Positions 48,626 to 59,678 of a stretch of 64,000 nt of DNA are shown here, one piece after another. Made by a program: the position numbers and the translations under genes. The stretch covers positions 3,116,501 through 3,180,500 of the forward strand of contig QLII01000001.1 in NCBI GenBank assembly GCA_003259005.1, read 5' to 3'. Under the pieces are notes generated by a model. That model had not been told where the DNA came from. It made no database searches and saw nothing but the letters and a program-made list of their open reading frames with translations. This DNA comes from Spirosoma telluris (GTDB taxonomy: Bacteria > Bacteroidota > Bacteroidia > Cytophagales > Spirosomataceae). Every line of letters starts with the position of its first letter. Within the stretch, counting starts at the first letter, position 1.

Positions 48626-49527
48626 TTATTTCCGGATCTGCAACTGCCGTAGAATGGCGGCCAGTTGCTTTGGTTTGTGCATATAGGGAGATAGATCGAA
48701 CAGGGCAACTTTGCGAAATTCGACGGGGTGACTTTCGCTTTGCAGGGAGATATACCCTTTGTCAAGCAACTGCCCATCTTTCTTGACCTTCGAATCGTAA
48801 TGGATGACATTGCCTCCACCTATTTGTGGTTTTTCGTAGGTCAGTACGGTATCGCCTTCAACGATGTGTTTTATCAGAGAATCGCCTAGCACCAGTGCCT
48901 CGGCATGAACCCACTGATCGCCGGGATAGGTCTTTGAGTTTGAATCAATGCAGTGCTGGGTAAAGAGCTTGCCATCTAAAATGAAGTTCGTACCGGGTGT
49001 ACACAGGTTTGCGGTGTGCCGTTCATGCTGACCATCGCCCCCCAGAAGCTGCATCTCCATCGAGATCGGGAAGTCCTGGTTGAGACCCATCGTTTCCGGT
49101 GCCTGTCCGTGCAGCATAGCCCCACTGTTTCGGATTGCCCAGCCGGGCCGCCTTTCACCTGCTCACCAACAAATCGGTACTCAACCACCAGCAGGTAAGC
49201 AGAGAATGGTTTCTTGTAAAAAATATGGCCGTATTGCTCATCAAAGGCTTTATACTGGTCGTAACGGACAACCATCTTACCATCTTCAACCCGAAAGGTG
49301 TTCCCGTAATTGTCGTTGAGTGGATGGCCCGTTATTTTCACCGACCAGTCTTTGAGGTCTTTGCCATTAAAGAGTTGAATCCACTTGCCGGGCTTTGGTT
49401 TAGACTGACCCTGCCTGGATTGGCCCGGTCTGGACTGACCCGGCCTGGACTGACCCGGCCTGGACTGGCTCAGACAAAGGTGGGTAAAAAGCAGGAGGCT
49501 AACGAGTAAAGTGGTTTGTCGCATCAT
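48626..49527 (-). CDS. DUF1080 (3-keto-disaccharide hydrolase) protein with SRPGQ repeats, read as frameshifted
   Basis: About 301 residues after restoring one base near 49138-49142. Signal peptide MMRQTTLLVSLLLFTHLCLS. A low-complexity linker of SRPGQ repeats follows (residues 21-44, encoded by 15-bp tandem DNA repeats at about 49402-49470). The DUF1080/LamG-like domain runs WIQLFNGKDLKDWSVKI, YGHIFYKKPFSAYLLVVEYRFVG, NSGAMLHGQAPE, and the DQWVHAEALV segment. DUF1080 relatives are 3-keto-disaccharide/glycoside hydrolases or lyases. It is the last gene of the minus-strand cluster, in a series with an FG-GAP protein and a cupredoxin fusion. Confidence 0.88.
49402..49470. repeat. 15-bp tandem repeats encoding SRPGQ units
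   Basis: At least four degenerate copies of a 15-bp unit (cctggactgacccgg on the plus strand) lie inside the start of the DUF1080 gene and encode an S-R-P-G-Q linker. Length changes here would stay in frame, so the linker could vary between strains. Confidence 0.85.
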
Positions 49528-49621
49528 TAACAGGTTGTTAGAAAGTAGTGATTAGTGTATAGAACAGAGATGAGACGGGGTTTCGTCCTTTTACTCCGAG
49601 CATTTACTCACGCCAGAATAC

Positions 49622-50878
49622 TTATTTCTTCATCTTGTTCTCAAACAGAAACACGCCGTTTTTATTGGCAATCACGATGTCGGGTTTCTTGTCGCCATTC
49701 ATGTCCTGCGCCACAATATTGAGGCCTGCCCCGGAGTCATTGTCGATGACATGCTCCTTGTAGTAGGGTTCCTTGCCAGGGGTAAACTCAAACCAGAGGA
49801 GAATGCCCGGATCGCTGTCGCCGGGGTCCCGACCATGGTGGGCCAGAAAGCGTTTCCCGGTAATATAGTCCTTGAGGCCATCGCCGTTCAGATCGGCCAT
49901 GATTGATGAGTGCGTTTGGGCCGTCGTGGTGCTCATCAGGTGGGTTTTGAAATTGATTTTACCCTGCTCATCCATAACCTGCTCGTGCCACCAGATGCCC
50001 AACGCATGAGCCGATGCACTCACTACATCATTCTTGCCGTCGCCATTCACATCCAGTACCTGCATATGAGAACAAGGTTCGCCCAAATCAGCCGGATGAA
50101 ACACCCAGTTGCCCGACTTTTTGTCCGCCGTTCCTTCAAACCAGCCTTCCCGAACGACGACGTCATTGAAACCATCCTTGTTCACATCGCCATAACCGAT
50201 TCCGTGGGAGAAGGTCTCGGTACCCGGAACATTTTCCTTACTTAAGGCAAACCGTTGCCATTCGGTATCGCCGGGTTTCACGGGTGGCTTCAACCAGACA
50301 ATCTGCTTCTTAGCCTTATCTCCACAAATAATATCCAGTCGACCATCACCATCGATGTCTATAAACCCCGGCGACTCATTGGCGATGCCTACCGAATCGG
50401 CAAGGATGTGTTTTTTCCATTCTCCAGGTGTATTTTTAGGGTTCTCAAACCAGAAAGCGGGCTTTCCGGGAAAGTCAATAATGACGACATCGTCCCACCC
50501 ATCCTGATTCACATCCATACCCAGATTGAGGAACGACTCGCTATATTCCTTTCTGGGATCAAACACACGGGAGGGTGCCATTTCGTGGCGCGTCCAGTTG
50601 GGTGCTTCGAACCAGTAGTAACCCGCCACGATGTCCATTTTGCCGTCTTTATTCAGATCAGCAACGGCTACCCCTTCCGAAATGAAATCGCGGGTAAGTG
50701 TTGTTTTTTTAAAGTTTCCCTCCGGCACAACGGGTTTTGTCGATTTCGCCACGTTTGTGGCCGCATTCGTTGCCTGCTGTTGACGCACGTTGAATAGCGT
50801 TTTTTCCTGGCTATACGCGTTTGTTATCCAGCAGAAGGCCAATAGTCCACTCAGGATGAAGTTGTTTTTTGTGTTCAT
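49622..50878 (-). CDS. FG-GAP/VCBS repeat secreted protein
   Basis: 418 residues, intact, with a signal peptide (MNTKNNFILSGLLAFCWITN, cleavage near AYSQ). At least six FG-GAP/VCBS-type calcium-binding repeats are visible: VADLNKDGKMDIVAGYYW, DVNQDGWDDVVIIDF, DIDGDGRLDIICG, DVNKDGFNDVVVREG, DVNGDGKNDVVSA, ADLNGDGLKDYITG and DMNGDKKPDIVIA. They should fold as one beta-propeller with Ca-binding DxDxDG loops. There is no catalytic motif. It sits 95 bp upstream (in transcription) of the DUF1080 gene, so it may dock glycans for it. Confidence 0.9.
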   Translation of the reverse strand: MNTKNNFILSGLLAFCWITNAYSQEKTLFNVRQQQATNAATNVAKSTKPVVPEGNFKKTTLTRDFISEGVAVADLNKDGKMDIVAGYYWFEAPNWTRHEMAPSRVFDPRKEYSESFLNLGMDVNQDGWDDVVIIDFPGKPAFWFENPKNTPGEWKKHILADSVGIANESPGFIDIDGDGRLDIICGDKAKKQIVWLKPPVKPGDTEWQRFALSKENVPGTETFSHGIGYGDVNKDGFNDVVVREGWFEGTADKKSGNWVFHPADLGEPCSHMQVLDVNGDGKNDVVSASAHALGIWWHEQVMDEQGKINFKTHLMSTTTAQTHSSIMADLNGDGLKDYITGKRFLAHHGRDPGDSDPGILLWFEFTPGKEPYYKEHVIDNDSGAGLNIVAQDMNGDKKPDIVIANKNGVFLFENKMKK

Positions 50879-50884
50879 GGCATG

Positions 50885-51015
50885 ATCCGAGGGTTTTCCC
50901 CGATTAGTAGCAATCCGAGGGCTTCACCCTCGAGTAATTATGGAGCCCTTACAGGGTTAGTCTATCCTCATCACATTGCAACCCTGAAGGGGTTGGATAG
51001 AACTAGCTGGGGGCA
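50885..51015. repeat. Cluster of CCGAGGG/CCCTGAAGGG hairpins
   Basis: Between the FG-GAP and cupredoxin-fusion genes, short palindromes are stacked: ccgagggcttcaccctcg (50911-50935), a cccttacagggtt/aaccctgaagggg pair (50946-50993), and a gggggcaacgccctcgg unit (51008-51025). The ccctgaagggg core matches 22940-22950. This is probably a compound dispersed repeat in the transcript spacer. Confidence 0.65.
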
Positions 51016-51025
51016 ACGCCCTCGG

Positions 51026-53856
51026 CTACTCGTGCCGGTGTTCCAGCATGCCTACCCGGTCGTTCAATTCTTTTAGCAGTTTTTTTGAATCCTCGGTACC
51101 GAGAGCGCCTATCCGTTGAACGGTGTAGGGCAACAGTTTAGGCAGTTTTGCTTTCTCGGCCATTTGGAGGGCGCGTTTCGCATCGACAGCAGCTAGCGGT
51201 TCGGCGGCATACCACACCATGAGGGGCAGATTATGATCCTCTTTATCCTCTGACTTCTGCACGAGTGCCTCCAGTACATCCCAACGCTGATTTGGGTCCA
51301 GCCGAAGCATGGCGGAGGTCAGATAAAGCCGAACAAGGGCCGAATTGTCGTTTTGAGCCAAAGTCGCAAAACGCTTCAGGGTTTCGGGAGAGACGGTTTT
51401 ATTCTCAGCCAGTAGCTGAATCGCCCAACTTCTGACGTAATCACTTTCATTCGACAGCAATTCGGTCAGTTCCTTTTCGGTAAGCCCTTTCGTTACATGA
51501 AGCGCCCAGAGTGCCCGGAGTTTACGGGTCGCATCCGGATTCTTAGCCAGAATTTCTTTCAGCGCCTTGTGGACTTTCTTATTGGGTCCACGCTCCTGTA
51601 ACAGTAACCGGGCTTGCCGGACATACCATTCGTTGGGATGCAACTGGTAATTAACCAACTCCATATCCGATGCCTTAGCCAGATCGACTTGAACCCACTT
51701 ATCGTTTTCGTGCGTGATCTTGAAAATCCGGCCCATGGTTTTGTTGTGAACATCGGGATTCGGACTGTGGCACTGATTCTTGTCGTACCAGTCAATGGCA
51801 AATACAGAGCCACTTGGGTCGTATTTCATGTTCAGCCATTGTGACCAGGAGTCGTTCATAACCAGAAAATCCGGCCGATGCGTCACCAGATAACCAGAAC
51901 CTTCCCGAACGGGGTGATCATGGTTCAGTCGGGCACCATTGATGTTGTTCATGAAGATGTCATTACGGTATTCCTTTGGCCAGGAATCGCCACCCAGATA
52001 GATCATAGCCCCTGAGTGTGCATGCCCTCCACCCGCCGAAGCCGAACGGAAATTACCGGCATGGGGTCCCCGTTCGCCCAACCAGTGTACGTGATCGGCA
52101 TGGGTTTTAATGTCGTCATAGGTGTAGGGGTTGAAATGTTTACCCGCCTGCCGGAAGTAGCGCCCACCCTGAATCATCTGGTACATATGCGGAATTACAC
52201 AAGCCGTAACGAACGCATGACCGTAGTCGTTGAAATCAAGTCCCCAGGGGTTGCTAGTACCTTCAGAGAACAGTTCGAACTTCTGCGTTGTCGGGTGAAA
52301 CCGCCAGACACCGGCATTCAGTTTCGTCCGTTCCGAATCAGGTGCGCCTGGTTTTCCTACATTCGAATGCGTAAACACGCCATGCGTACCATACAGCCAG
52401 CCATCAGGCCCCCATCGGAAACTATTAAGGACTTCATGTGTATCCTGCGTTCCCCAACCGTCGAGTAGTTTTTGGGGGCACCCGTGGGAGTATCGGTTTT
52501 GAAATCGGTGGGAATAAACAATAGATAGGGTGCAGCTCCAAGCCATACACCGCCCATGCCGACTTCAATGCCACTCACCAGGTTTAGTCCTTCGGCAAAG
52601 ACTTTTTTCTTATCCAGGGTTCCATCGCCATTGGTGTCTTCAAAAATCAGGATGCGGTCTCTCCCCTGCCCTTCTGGCGCTGGAACGGGATAGGTATGCC
52701 CCTCAACCACCCAAAGTCTGCCCCGCCAGTCGATGGTGAAACAGATGGGCTTAACAATATCGGGTTCAGCTGCTGCCAGCGAAATCTTAAACCCATTGGG
52801 CAAAGTCATCACCTTAGCCGCTTCGGTACCAGAAAGGCCAGCATGAAGCACAGGATCAAGGGGTGGCAGAATGATAATATCCTTCTGTTTCAGCTCATTC
52901 GGAAAATTTGGCCGCGTCGGGTAAAACAGAAATTCATCGAAGTTGATGTGCGCCCACTTGTCATTAGCGATGTACGGAATCTGGGAAATGCCCGTCTCGT
53001 TATCAATGATTCGGATAAAGATTTCCTGGTTTAGATACGGCTGTAAATCAACAACAACCGGCTGTAGCGTAGCGCGCCCCTGACCCGTGCTATGGAAAAT
53101 AACCTTATCCGTCCCTGCCTGCACAAGTTCGACGCGTGTATCCTGTAAGGCACCGCCCGAAACCCGGAAAGCGGCAAACGGTTGGGCTACGGTAAACGGA
53201 ACTGACGTTAAGGTTCCCGTCAGTTTATAGTTGGCGGTGCCACCACTGCTCAGAAAATACTTACCGGCAAAGCCAATTGTCATGTCTTTCTCATGAACGG
53301 GCGAAGGGTCCTGATCAATAAGCGGACTGGTAAACGCATCGCCGGTAGCCGTCCAGTCTTTCAGCGTCCCCGTCTCGAAGTTCAAATTTAGCGGTTGCCC
53401 ATTCTTCGTGGGTAGTTGTCCTGCAATGGTCGCATCTGAAATACTGCCTTCGACCACCTCGAAGTTGCCAACCATGCCGGCAGCCCGGTGGCCGGGAACC
53501 GTACAGAAATAGGTGTCACTTTTGTCGGCGGTAAACGTAATGCTGGCTCGCGTCCCTTTTTCCTGAAGTGTCTTACTTTTCAGGCCAAGCTTCTCCAGCG
53601 CAATATCATGCGTCATGAGTTCGCCATTGGTAATGGTAATCCGGACGCGGTCCCCTTTTTTGGCCTTCAATGTTGGATTTCGGGCACCGTCTTTCGCAAA
53701 AAAGCCCAGCATGGTGGCTTCCAGCGCGTACTCCCGATCGACCTTCGCCGTGTCCTGTACGACTGCTGCGGGTTTAGCCTTGGGAGTCTGGGCCATGCTA
53801 TTAGGCAAGGCAAGACCAACAAAAAGGAAGGATATGAGCAAACAGAATCTGTTCAT
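51026..53856 (-). CDS. Blue-copper domain fused to PVC-type propeller/HEAT protein, read as frameshifted
   Basis: About 943 residues from the Met at 53856 (a signal MNRFCLLISFLFVGLALPNS; the frame's upstream Met at 53877 lies against an A/T repeat and gives a poorer start). A plastocyanin/azurin-like domain shows all four copper ligands: THD with H90, CTVPGH with C125 and H130, and M135 (numbering from 53877). A carbohydrate-binding-like beta-domain follows, then the sugar-dehydrogenase-like propeller (GFKISLAAAEPDIVKPICF, DTNGDGTLDKK, GPDGWLYGTHG, HSGAMIYLGGDSWP), and HEAT repeats to the end. One base is missing near 52469-52477. Unlike its neighbours, it has no CxxCH heme domain. Confidence 0.87.
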
Positions 53857-53881
53857 GGGAATAGGGATATTTTTCATTTCT

Positions 53882-54001
53882 AATGGATAATGAAAAATGA
53901 ATAATTGATAATGAAAAATGAATAATGCCCGTAGGCAAATAACTAAAAAACAACCCGTTACCTATTTAACATTATTCATTTTTCATTCTTCATTATCCAT
54001 T
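53882..54001. repeat. AATGGATAATG-family inverted repeat
   Basis: The left arm 53882-53928 is a run of aatggataatg/aaaaatgaataatg units, and the right arm 53970-54001 is the complement. It fills the space between the DUF1080 gene at 54002-54691 and the cupredoxin fusion. It reaches to a few bases of the alternative start at 53877. Third copy of the family at 6017 and 10926. Confidence 0.85.
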
Positions 54002-54691
54002 TTAAAGCTCGGATATTGTTAAGTCCCGGAATTCGACCTGGGCTACTCCTCCGCTGTGAATCTGGACGGCAATAACTCCTTTCGACGGGATTTTACTGTC
54101 CTTCTCGATATAGTCGCAGGTTTTAACCCCATTGATATACAGTTCGTGATGGTTGCCTTTGCAGCGGATGATATAGCTATTCCAGCCATCTTCTTTCAGG
54201 ATTCGCTTAAGGGTGCTCAAATCGCCACTAACCAGCTTTTCGCGTCGGTGTTCATCATATAAATCGCCCCAATAGCCATTGCCAATGTCGGCCTGATAGC
54301 CAACTATTTTTCCACCTTCCAGAATCGAACGATATTGGATGCCGCTATTGATCATCCCCGTTGCCGGATCGCCGGATAAGCGAAACAGACAACGAAATTC
54401 AAAATCCCCGTATTCTTTCAGCGTATGCAGATAGGTATTCTCCGGTATCTTTTTCACCCCATCACCGCTTCGAATCACGCTGTCTTTTACAAACCAAAGC
54501 GATGAGTGCTTCGGGTCGACAGTCTTCCAGCCTGTAAGCGTTTTCCCGTCAAATAATGACACCGCTTGTACGGACGATTGTCCGAAAACCTGAATGGCTA
54601 AAACGACCTGAATGCCTAAAATGAAGGGCAGAATCAGGAATCGACTGACGAGGGTATTCGGATGAAGAACAGGCTTCCCGTCTACTTTCAT
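54002..54691 (-). CDS. DUF1080 (3-keto-disaccharide hydrolase) protein
   Basis: 229 residues, intact. The start at 54691 (MKVDGKPVLHPNTLVSRFLI) leads into a hydrophobic signal or anchor (ILPFILGIQVVLAIQVFGQ). Then the DUF1080 domain: VSLFDGKTLTGWKTV, YGDFEFRCLFRLSG, GMINSGIQYRS, GYQADIGNGYWGDLYDEHRR, HHELYINGVKTCDYIE and GVIAVQIHSGG. It is the compact single-domain form, without the SRPGQ linker of the other copy. DUF1080 proteins cleave 3-keto-sugars or glycosides. It lies between the heme/HEAT and cupredoxin genes on the same strand. Confidence 0.9.
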   Translation of the reverse strand: MKVDGKPVLHPNTLVSRFLILPFILGIQVVLAIQVFGQSSVQAVSLFDGKTLTGWKTVDPKHSSLWFVKDSVIRSGDGVKKIPENTYLHTLKEYGDFEFRCLFRLSGDPATGMINSGIQYRSILEGGKIVGYQADIGNGYWGDLYDEHRREKLVSGDLSTLKRILKEDGWNSYIIRCKGNHHELYINGVKTCDYIEKDSKIPSKGVIAVQIHSGGVAQVEFRDLTISEL

Positions 54692-54823
54692 GTGTGTACT
54701 GGTTTTGGATAACTTGCTGGTTTGTATGTATATAAAGAACCTGCCTCCCCCTTTACTACTTAATTCAAACCTCTTTCTACAAACATCTGATCACTAACGC
54801 GACCGCTATGCTAACCAAAGCAA

Positions 54824-57800
54824 TTACCTTCCTATCACCAGCCGGGTTTGGGCAGGTGCGGTTTCCGCGTCCAGAAGCTGGATGCTCAGTGGAACATCTT
54901 TGTGTAAACTTCGATCAACAGCCACGGTAATGGTGTGAATACCCTGCGGAAGATCTGTAACAACACCACGATCAGTCAGTTTGAGTGGCTTCGAGCCTAC
55001 CCAGGCATTTAAACCAGCCGTTGAATTCATTTCCAGGTTGACATTCCCTTTGCTCACCACTTCAATATCGAACCGAGCGAAACTGTAGCGCTTGCCTGTA
55101 TTGGCGTCGATAACAGGTAATTCGTCCAGAGGCAGCTCTCCGGAAACCTTGCTATAGGCAGGTTGCCATAACACTTTTGCATTTTCTTTTACGATGTAGC
55201 CGGGTCCATCCGTTCCGATTTTTCGGGCGAGTTCTTTGCTGGCAGATACGGTATTCCAACGTCGTACAAACCGGGCTGTCGGCACACGAAACTTCCCTGA
55301 TTCGCCCAGTTTCGACAGGAAACTAACCAGATTGATAAACTCCTCTTTATCCAGGCTGGCCGTTAATCCGGCAGGCATCAGCGAACCAGGCACTTTCTCA
55401 ATGATAGTAATCTGACTTTTCGGAATGGACACCTCCTGACCAGCCACATCACGCAGCACAATGTCAGACGTGCCATTACTCACCAGATAGCCCATTAGCT
55501 CAGTGCCGTCTTTTTTCGCAACCCGCTGTAACTCAAAACCTTCTTTTATGGATGCGTTTGGATAGAGAATAGACCGGATAATGGTTTCGGCGGGCGAACT
55601 TGTTCCCAGGCTACTCAAATCCGGACCGATGCGCCCCCCGGCCCCTCCTATCGCATGACACGTCAGGCAGGTAAGGTTACTTTTCCGAAATACCAGTTCG
55701 CCTTTCACCGGATCAGCCGTTTCTTTGGCTGTCCTGGCCAGGCTGGCGATTTCCGGATTCGTTAATTCCTGAGGCATTTTTTCGACAGGCAAAACGCCCC
55801 CCGAGGCTTCCAGTGCCTGCGCCAGTAATTTTACCTCATCTGCATTACGTCGATTGTAGGAATGGTACGCTGCATGAGTTGTCGCCCTTCTTTCGCCCTG
55901 TTTTCTGGTATTTTACGAGACGTCAACTCATCAGCAAATGCGCGTACTGCCTGTTTATTGGTTAAAAACGCCTGAAAAAGTGCTGATGCATCCGTTTGTG
56001 CAGGTAGAGTCCGCAGGAGATCAGCGCCAATTCGGGCAGCTTCAGCCGCATTCACTGAAACCAGTTGAGCAGCCGACGCCAGTCGCAAATCAGCTGCATT
56101 TTTCCCGCCCGTCATATCAACCAGTGACGCCTGAGACTGATCCGTATTCAATGTAGCCAATGCGCCCAAAGCCGCTTTTCGTCTGTTTTTATCACCCTTT
56201 TGCGCCAGGCTGACCAGTGTACTGTTCTGTTCATTGAGGTGCCACAAACCAATCAACTGAATAGCGCTTGTGGCAATAGCATCATCCTCATTGTCAATAA
56301 AGCTGGTAATCCGACTCAGATTGCCCTCCGGTTTTACACCCCGCCGGGCGGCTTCTTCCAGCGTACTTAACCGGGAAGCAACAGTCTTCGTCTGGCTGGC
56401 ATTTCCCTGAAGGGTTTTGTCAAAAAGAATCGTTAAGTCAGCGTTTGTACCAAATTTGGCCAAGGCAGCCAGCACATCTTTCTGATACTCTTCGGGAATC
56501 TGATCGTTTTGATATAACTGAGCCAGTCGGGAAACCGCAGCCGCGCTACTGACTGATTTGAGGGCAAAGACCGTTTTTTTCGCAGTCCCGAAGAAGTTAG
56601 GGTCAGTCTTCAGGCGTGTCATCCACAGCGGTTCCAGTTCACGAACAGTTTGCCACAACGCAAAGTCCAGAAACTCATCCATCGGGTTTTCCAGAACGGT
56701 CAACGCCGTACGGGCAGATTCTGCTGTTTTTACTTTTCGGAGGGCGATAACGGCTTCGAGACGTACCTGCGGATGCTTGTCGGCGACGGCTTTGGTAAGC
56801 AGGGTTGGTACGTTGGTTAGTTTAGGATACCACAATTCAAGGGCGCGCAAGGCAGCGGCCCGCGCTTTGTGATTTTCTGCGTTCAATACTTGCAGAAGCA
56901 ACGGCTCGTTGACGACCTCAAGGGTTTGATAAAGCCAAAGTGCTTCCAGCAAATTGTGCTCATAATCTGCCTCTTTTTTGTCAAGACCCTGCACCCATTT
57001 CTGGAGGGCCGGAATCACCTCATTGGCACCGTGGGATTTCAGGACTTGCTTGGCCTGCAAACGAGTCCAGTCTTCGGGTAGTTTGAGTGCCTCCAGCAGT
57101 TCACTGACACTAGCTTTGCTCCACTGCGTTTTCTTGACCAGGGGTCGATTTTTGGCAACAATCCGCCAGATACGGCCATGCTCATGGTCACGGCGTGGAT
57201 CATGAAAATCCACCTCACCATGCTGAATAATGGGATTGTACCAATCGGCCACATAAATAGCGCCATCCGGACCAACGGAAATATCAACCGGACGAAAGGC
57301 GACATGATCCGTCCAGAGAACATCTTCGGCCTGCTTGGAGGCATAGCCACTTCCCTGTTCTTCGAGCTTGAACCGGTTGATCCGATTGGCACGGAAGTCG
57401 TTGGTAATGACACTCCCCTGCCAGGATTCGGGTAAGTGGCGACCGGAAATTACATCCAACCCGCTATGCTTGGGTTGTCCCGGATTTAGCCCCCGCAGGA
57501 TTCGGGCGGCACCGGGTGAGGTGAGAAAGGTGGCCCCCGGAAACGCGTAATTGATCCCTTCGAAACCAGCCCCGTCGGTTAGGAACGATTGTCCCCAGCG
57601 ATCAAATTGCAAGCCCCACGGATTGACCAGCCCTTTGGCGTAAATGTCCAGTTCGAGGTGTTTAAGGTTTAACTGCCACACACCGCCCCCTTCCAGGCGT
57701 TTGATACCCGATGGCGTTTCGATGTGGCTATAGATGTAGATGGACTGGTTAAAATAAAGTAGTCCTTCCGGGCCCAGCGAAAGGTATGAATGAGGTGGTG

Positions 57801-58304
57801 CGTATCGGCCGTACCAAACCCGTTTAAAATCCGACGTTTCTTGTCCGCTTTCCCATCCCCATCAGTATCCGCAAAATGCAGAATTTCGGTCGAGTTAGCC
57901 ACATATACCCCGCCATCACCCGGCAGGATTCCGGTGGGGGTTATCAGCCCCTCGGCAAAAATGGTTGATTTATCGGCCTTCCCATCGCCATCGGTATCTT
58001 CCAGAACGAAAATCTTGTCGTTGGCCTCCTCACCCGTTTTCAGATGCGGATAAGCCGTACTGCTCACCACCCATAACCGCCCGTCGGCATCCCAGTTCAT
58101 CTGAATGGGCTTAGCCACCAGGGGTTCGGCGGCAAACAGGGTTACCTCGAAGCCATCGGCAACTTTGAAGGAATCAAGTTCACGTTTCACATCCGGGTCA
58201 GGGTCGTCTTTTCGGTTATCCTGATTGACGGAAGAAGTGATCAGTAATACAACAGGAATAATGAATAGTCTACGGAAAAATCGTAGCGTCCAGCTCGTTT
58301 TCAT
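54824..58304 (-). CDS. PVC-type heme-binding CxxCH/HEAT protein, read as frameshifted
   Basis: About 1160 residues after restoring one base near 57769-57775 and one near 55858-55864. A signal or anchor (RFFRRLFIIPVVLLITSSV) is followed by a propeller (SFKVADGFEVTLFAAEPLV, DTDGDGKADK twice, WGPEGLLYFNQS, GPDGAIYVADWYNP). HEAT repeats fill the middle third (AVADKHPQVRLEAVIALRK). Then a cytochrome c domain with CLTCH (around 55655-55670) and a C-terminal NPCBM-like beta-domain ending TRLVIGR. It is the largest gene of the minus-strand cluster and starts 10 nt after the SGNH gene stop. Role: periplasmic oxidation with electron transfer (family inference). Confidence 0.9.
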
Positions 58305-58314
58305 GACGTTTAGG

Positions 58315-59568
58315 CTACTTCAGAAGGGTAAGTTGATAGACTCTTGACTTGGGGGCGCGGTTTAAGGCGATCTGACTTTCCAGCCATTTTATAATCAGGC
58401 TTTGGTCCTCCAATCCCTTCGCATGCCGACCTTGTTCATGAGCGCGCATACCCAGGATGTAGGTCGTGTTGGGTGGTCGGTACTGAAAGAAAAACAGATC
58501 ATTTTTTTTCAAAATCATCTGCCGTATTTCCCGAACCTGTTCAAAGGAAGGGCCCTGTTTAAGTTCGACACCATCTTCCCATTGTTTAGCCGACGCAGTT
58601 ATCACCTCTTCCTTGTCGATCGTTAGAGTATAAAATCCTTTTTTCAGGCCGGTTATTTTAACGATTTGACCTGACTTTGTAAGCCCGGTTTCGTTCAGGG
58701 GTAATGGAAGCGGCAGGTACTGTTCGTCAATCGTGAATGTCAGGCTGGCCGTGTTCGTTCCAGCATCCAGTAGTTTAGCGGGCGCTGTTGTCTCCGATCC
58801 CGTTTTGGAAACGGTTATCGTCACCGGCTTTGTTCGCGGAGGCAACCCCAAAGCAGTTTCCAGCACATTGGCAAGGTAATAGTAGCCCGTTTCATTCAGG
58901 TGAATACCGTTTTCGGTAAGCGGCACTGTTTTACTAATTTCCTGAATCGGCTTGAAAATATCGATAAACCGCTTGCCGCGCTCCGCAGCCGTTTTCGCTA
59001 TCGTAGACGCATATAGCTCCAGCATGGCATTGCGCCTGGTTTTGCTTGCGGCAGAGTCGGCGGATAATATGGGGATGGGCGATAACAGAATAGCCCTTGC
59101 CCCAAGCTGGTCAATCTTGTCCAGTAGTTTCGTTAGGCCCTCTTTAAAGGCGGGCAGACCAGCTTCTCCGTCCTGTGCTTCAATGCCCCCATAGGCTACA
59201 AAGACAACCGTTGGCTGTGCTTTTGTAATGTGCTCCATTAGTAACTCGTAGGCGGTGGGTGGATTGGTAATGGTACTCCGGGCAACGCCAAACACATTAT
59301 CGCCAGTCCAGCCGAGGTTGCGGAACGTAATGTCCCGATTGGGCCATCGGGTAGTCAGAGCAAGCTCCAGATACCCATACTGAAAATCGTTTTCGAACAA
59401 CGAATTGCCCAGAAAAACAACTCTGTCACCATTTTTCAGATCAAAAGGGGCACTGGGAGCGTCTGAAACAGGTGGGGGTGTAGTCTGAGCAACGGCCAAT
59501 CCATTGGGGAGGAACAGGAACAATAGGATTATATAAGCTAGCGTGGCCGGTACGGTGCGTATTCTCAT
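58315..59568 (-). CDS. SGNH/GDSL-family hydrolase
   Basis: 417 residues, intact. Signal peptide MRIRTVPATLAYIILLFLFL. SGNH blocks: VVFLGNSLFENDF (block I with the nucleophile Ser), RNLGWTGDN (Gly/Asn block), VVFVAYGGIEAQDG, and ENGIHLNETGYYYLA, which carries the catalytic His. A C-terminal beta-domain follows (residues 230-330). It is 10 nt upstream of the heme/HEAT gene, as commonly seen in PVC-type clusters, and probably removes acetyl or other acyl groups from the substrate that the oxidoreductase then handles (inference). The family is sure; substrate is not. Confidence 0.9.
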   Translation of the reverse strand: MRIRTVPATLAYIILLFLFLPNGLAVAQTTPPPVSDAPSAPFDLKNGDRVVFLGNSLFENDFQYGYLELALTTRWPNRDITFRNLGWTGDNVFGVARSTITNPPTAYELLMEHITKAQPTVVFVAYGGIEAQDGEAGLPAFKEGLTKLLDKIDQLGARAILLSPIPILSADSAASKTRRNAMLELYASTIAKTAAERGKRFIDIFKPIQEISKTVPLTENGIHLNETGYYYLANVLETALGLPPRTKPVTITVSKTGSETTAPAKLLDAGTNTASLTFTIDEQYLPLPLPLNETGLTKSGQIVKITGLKKGFYTLTIDKEEVITASAKQWEDGVELKQGPSFEQVREIRQMILKKNDLFFFQYRPPNTTYILGMRAHEQGRHAKGLEDQSLIIKWLESQIALNRAPKSRVYQLTLLK

Positions 59569-59678
59569 GCCTATTAAATTAAATGTGACTATGGCTTAGA
59601 TTCAAAGCCAGATTTAGTACGGTATACTCAAATTTGGCCTTAACAGACCTTTTTTTCAGTTAACTCAGTAAATTACTC

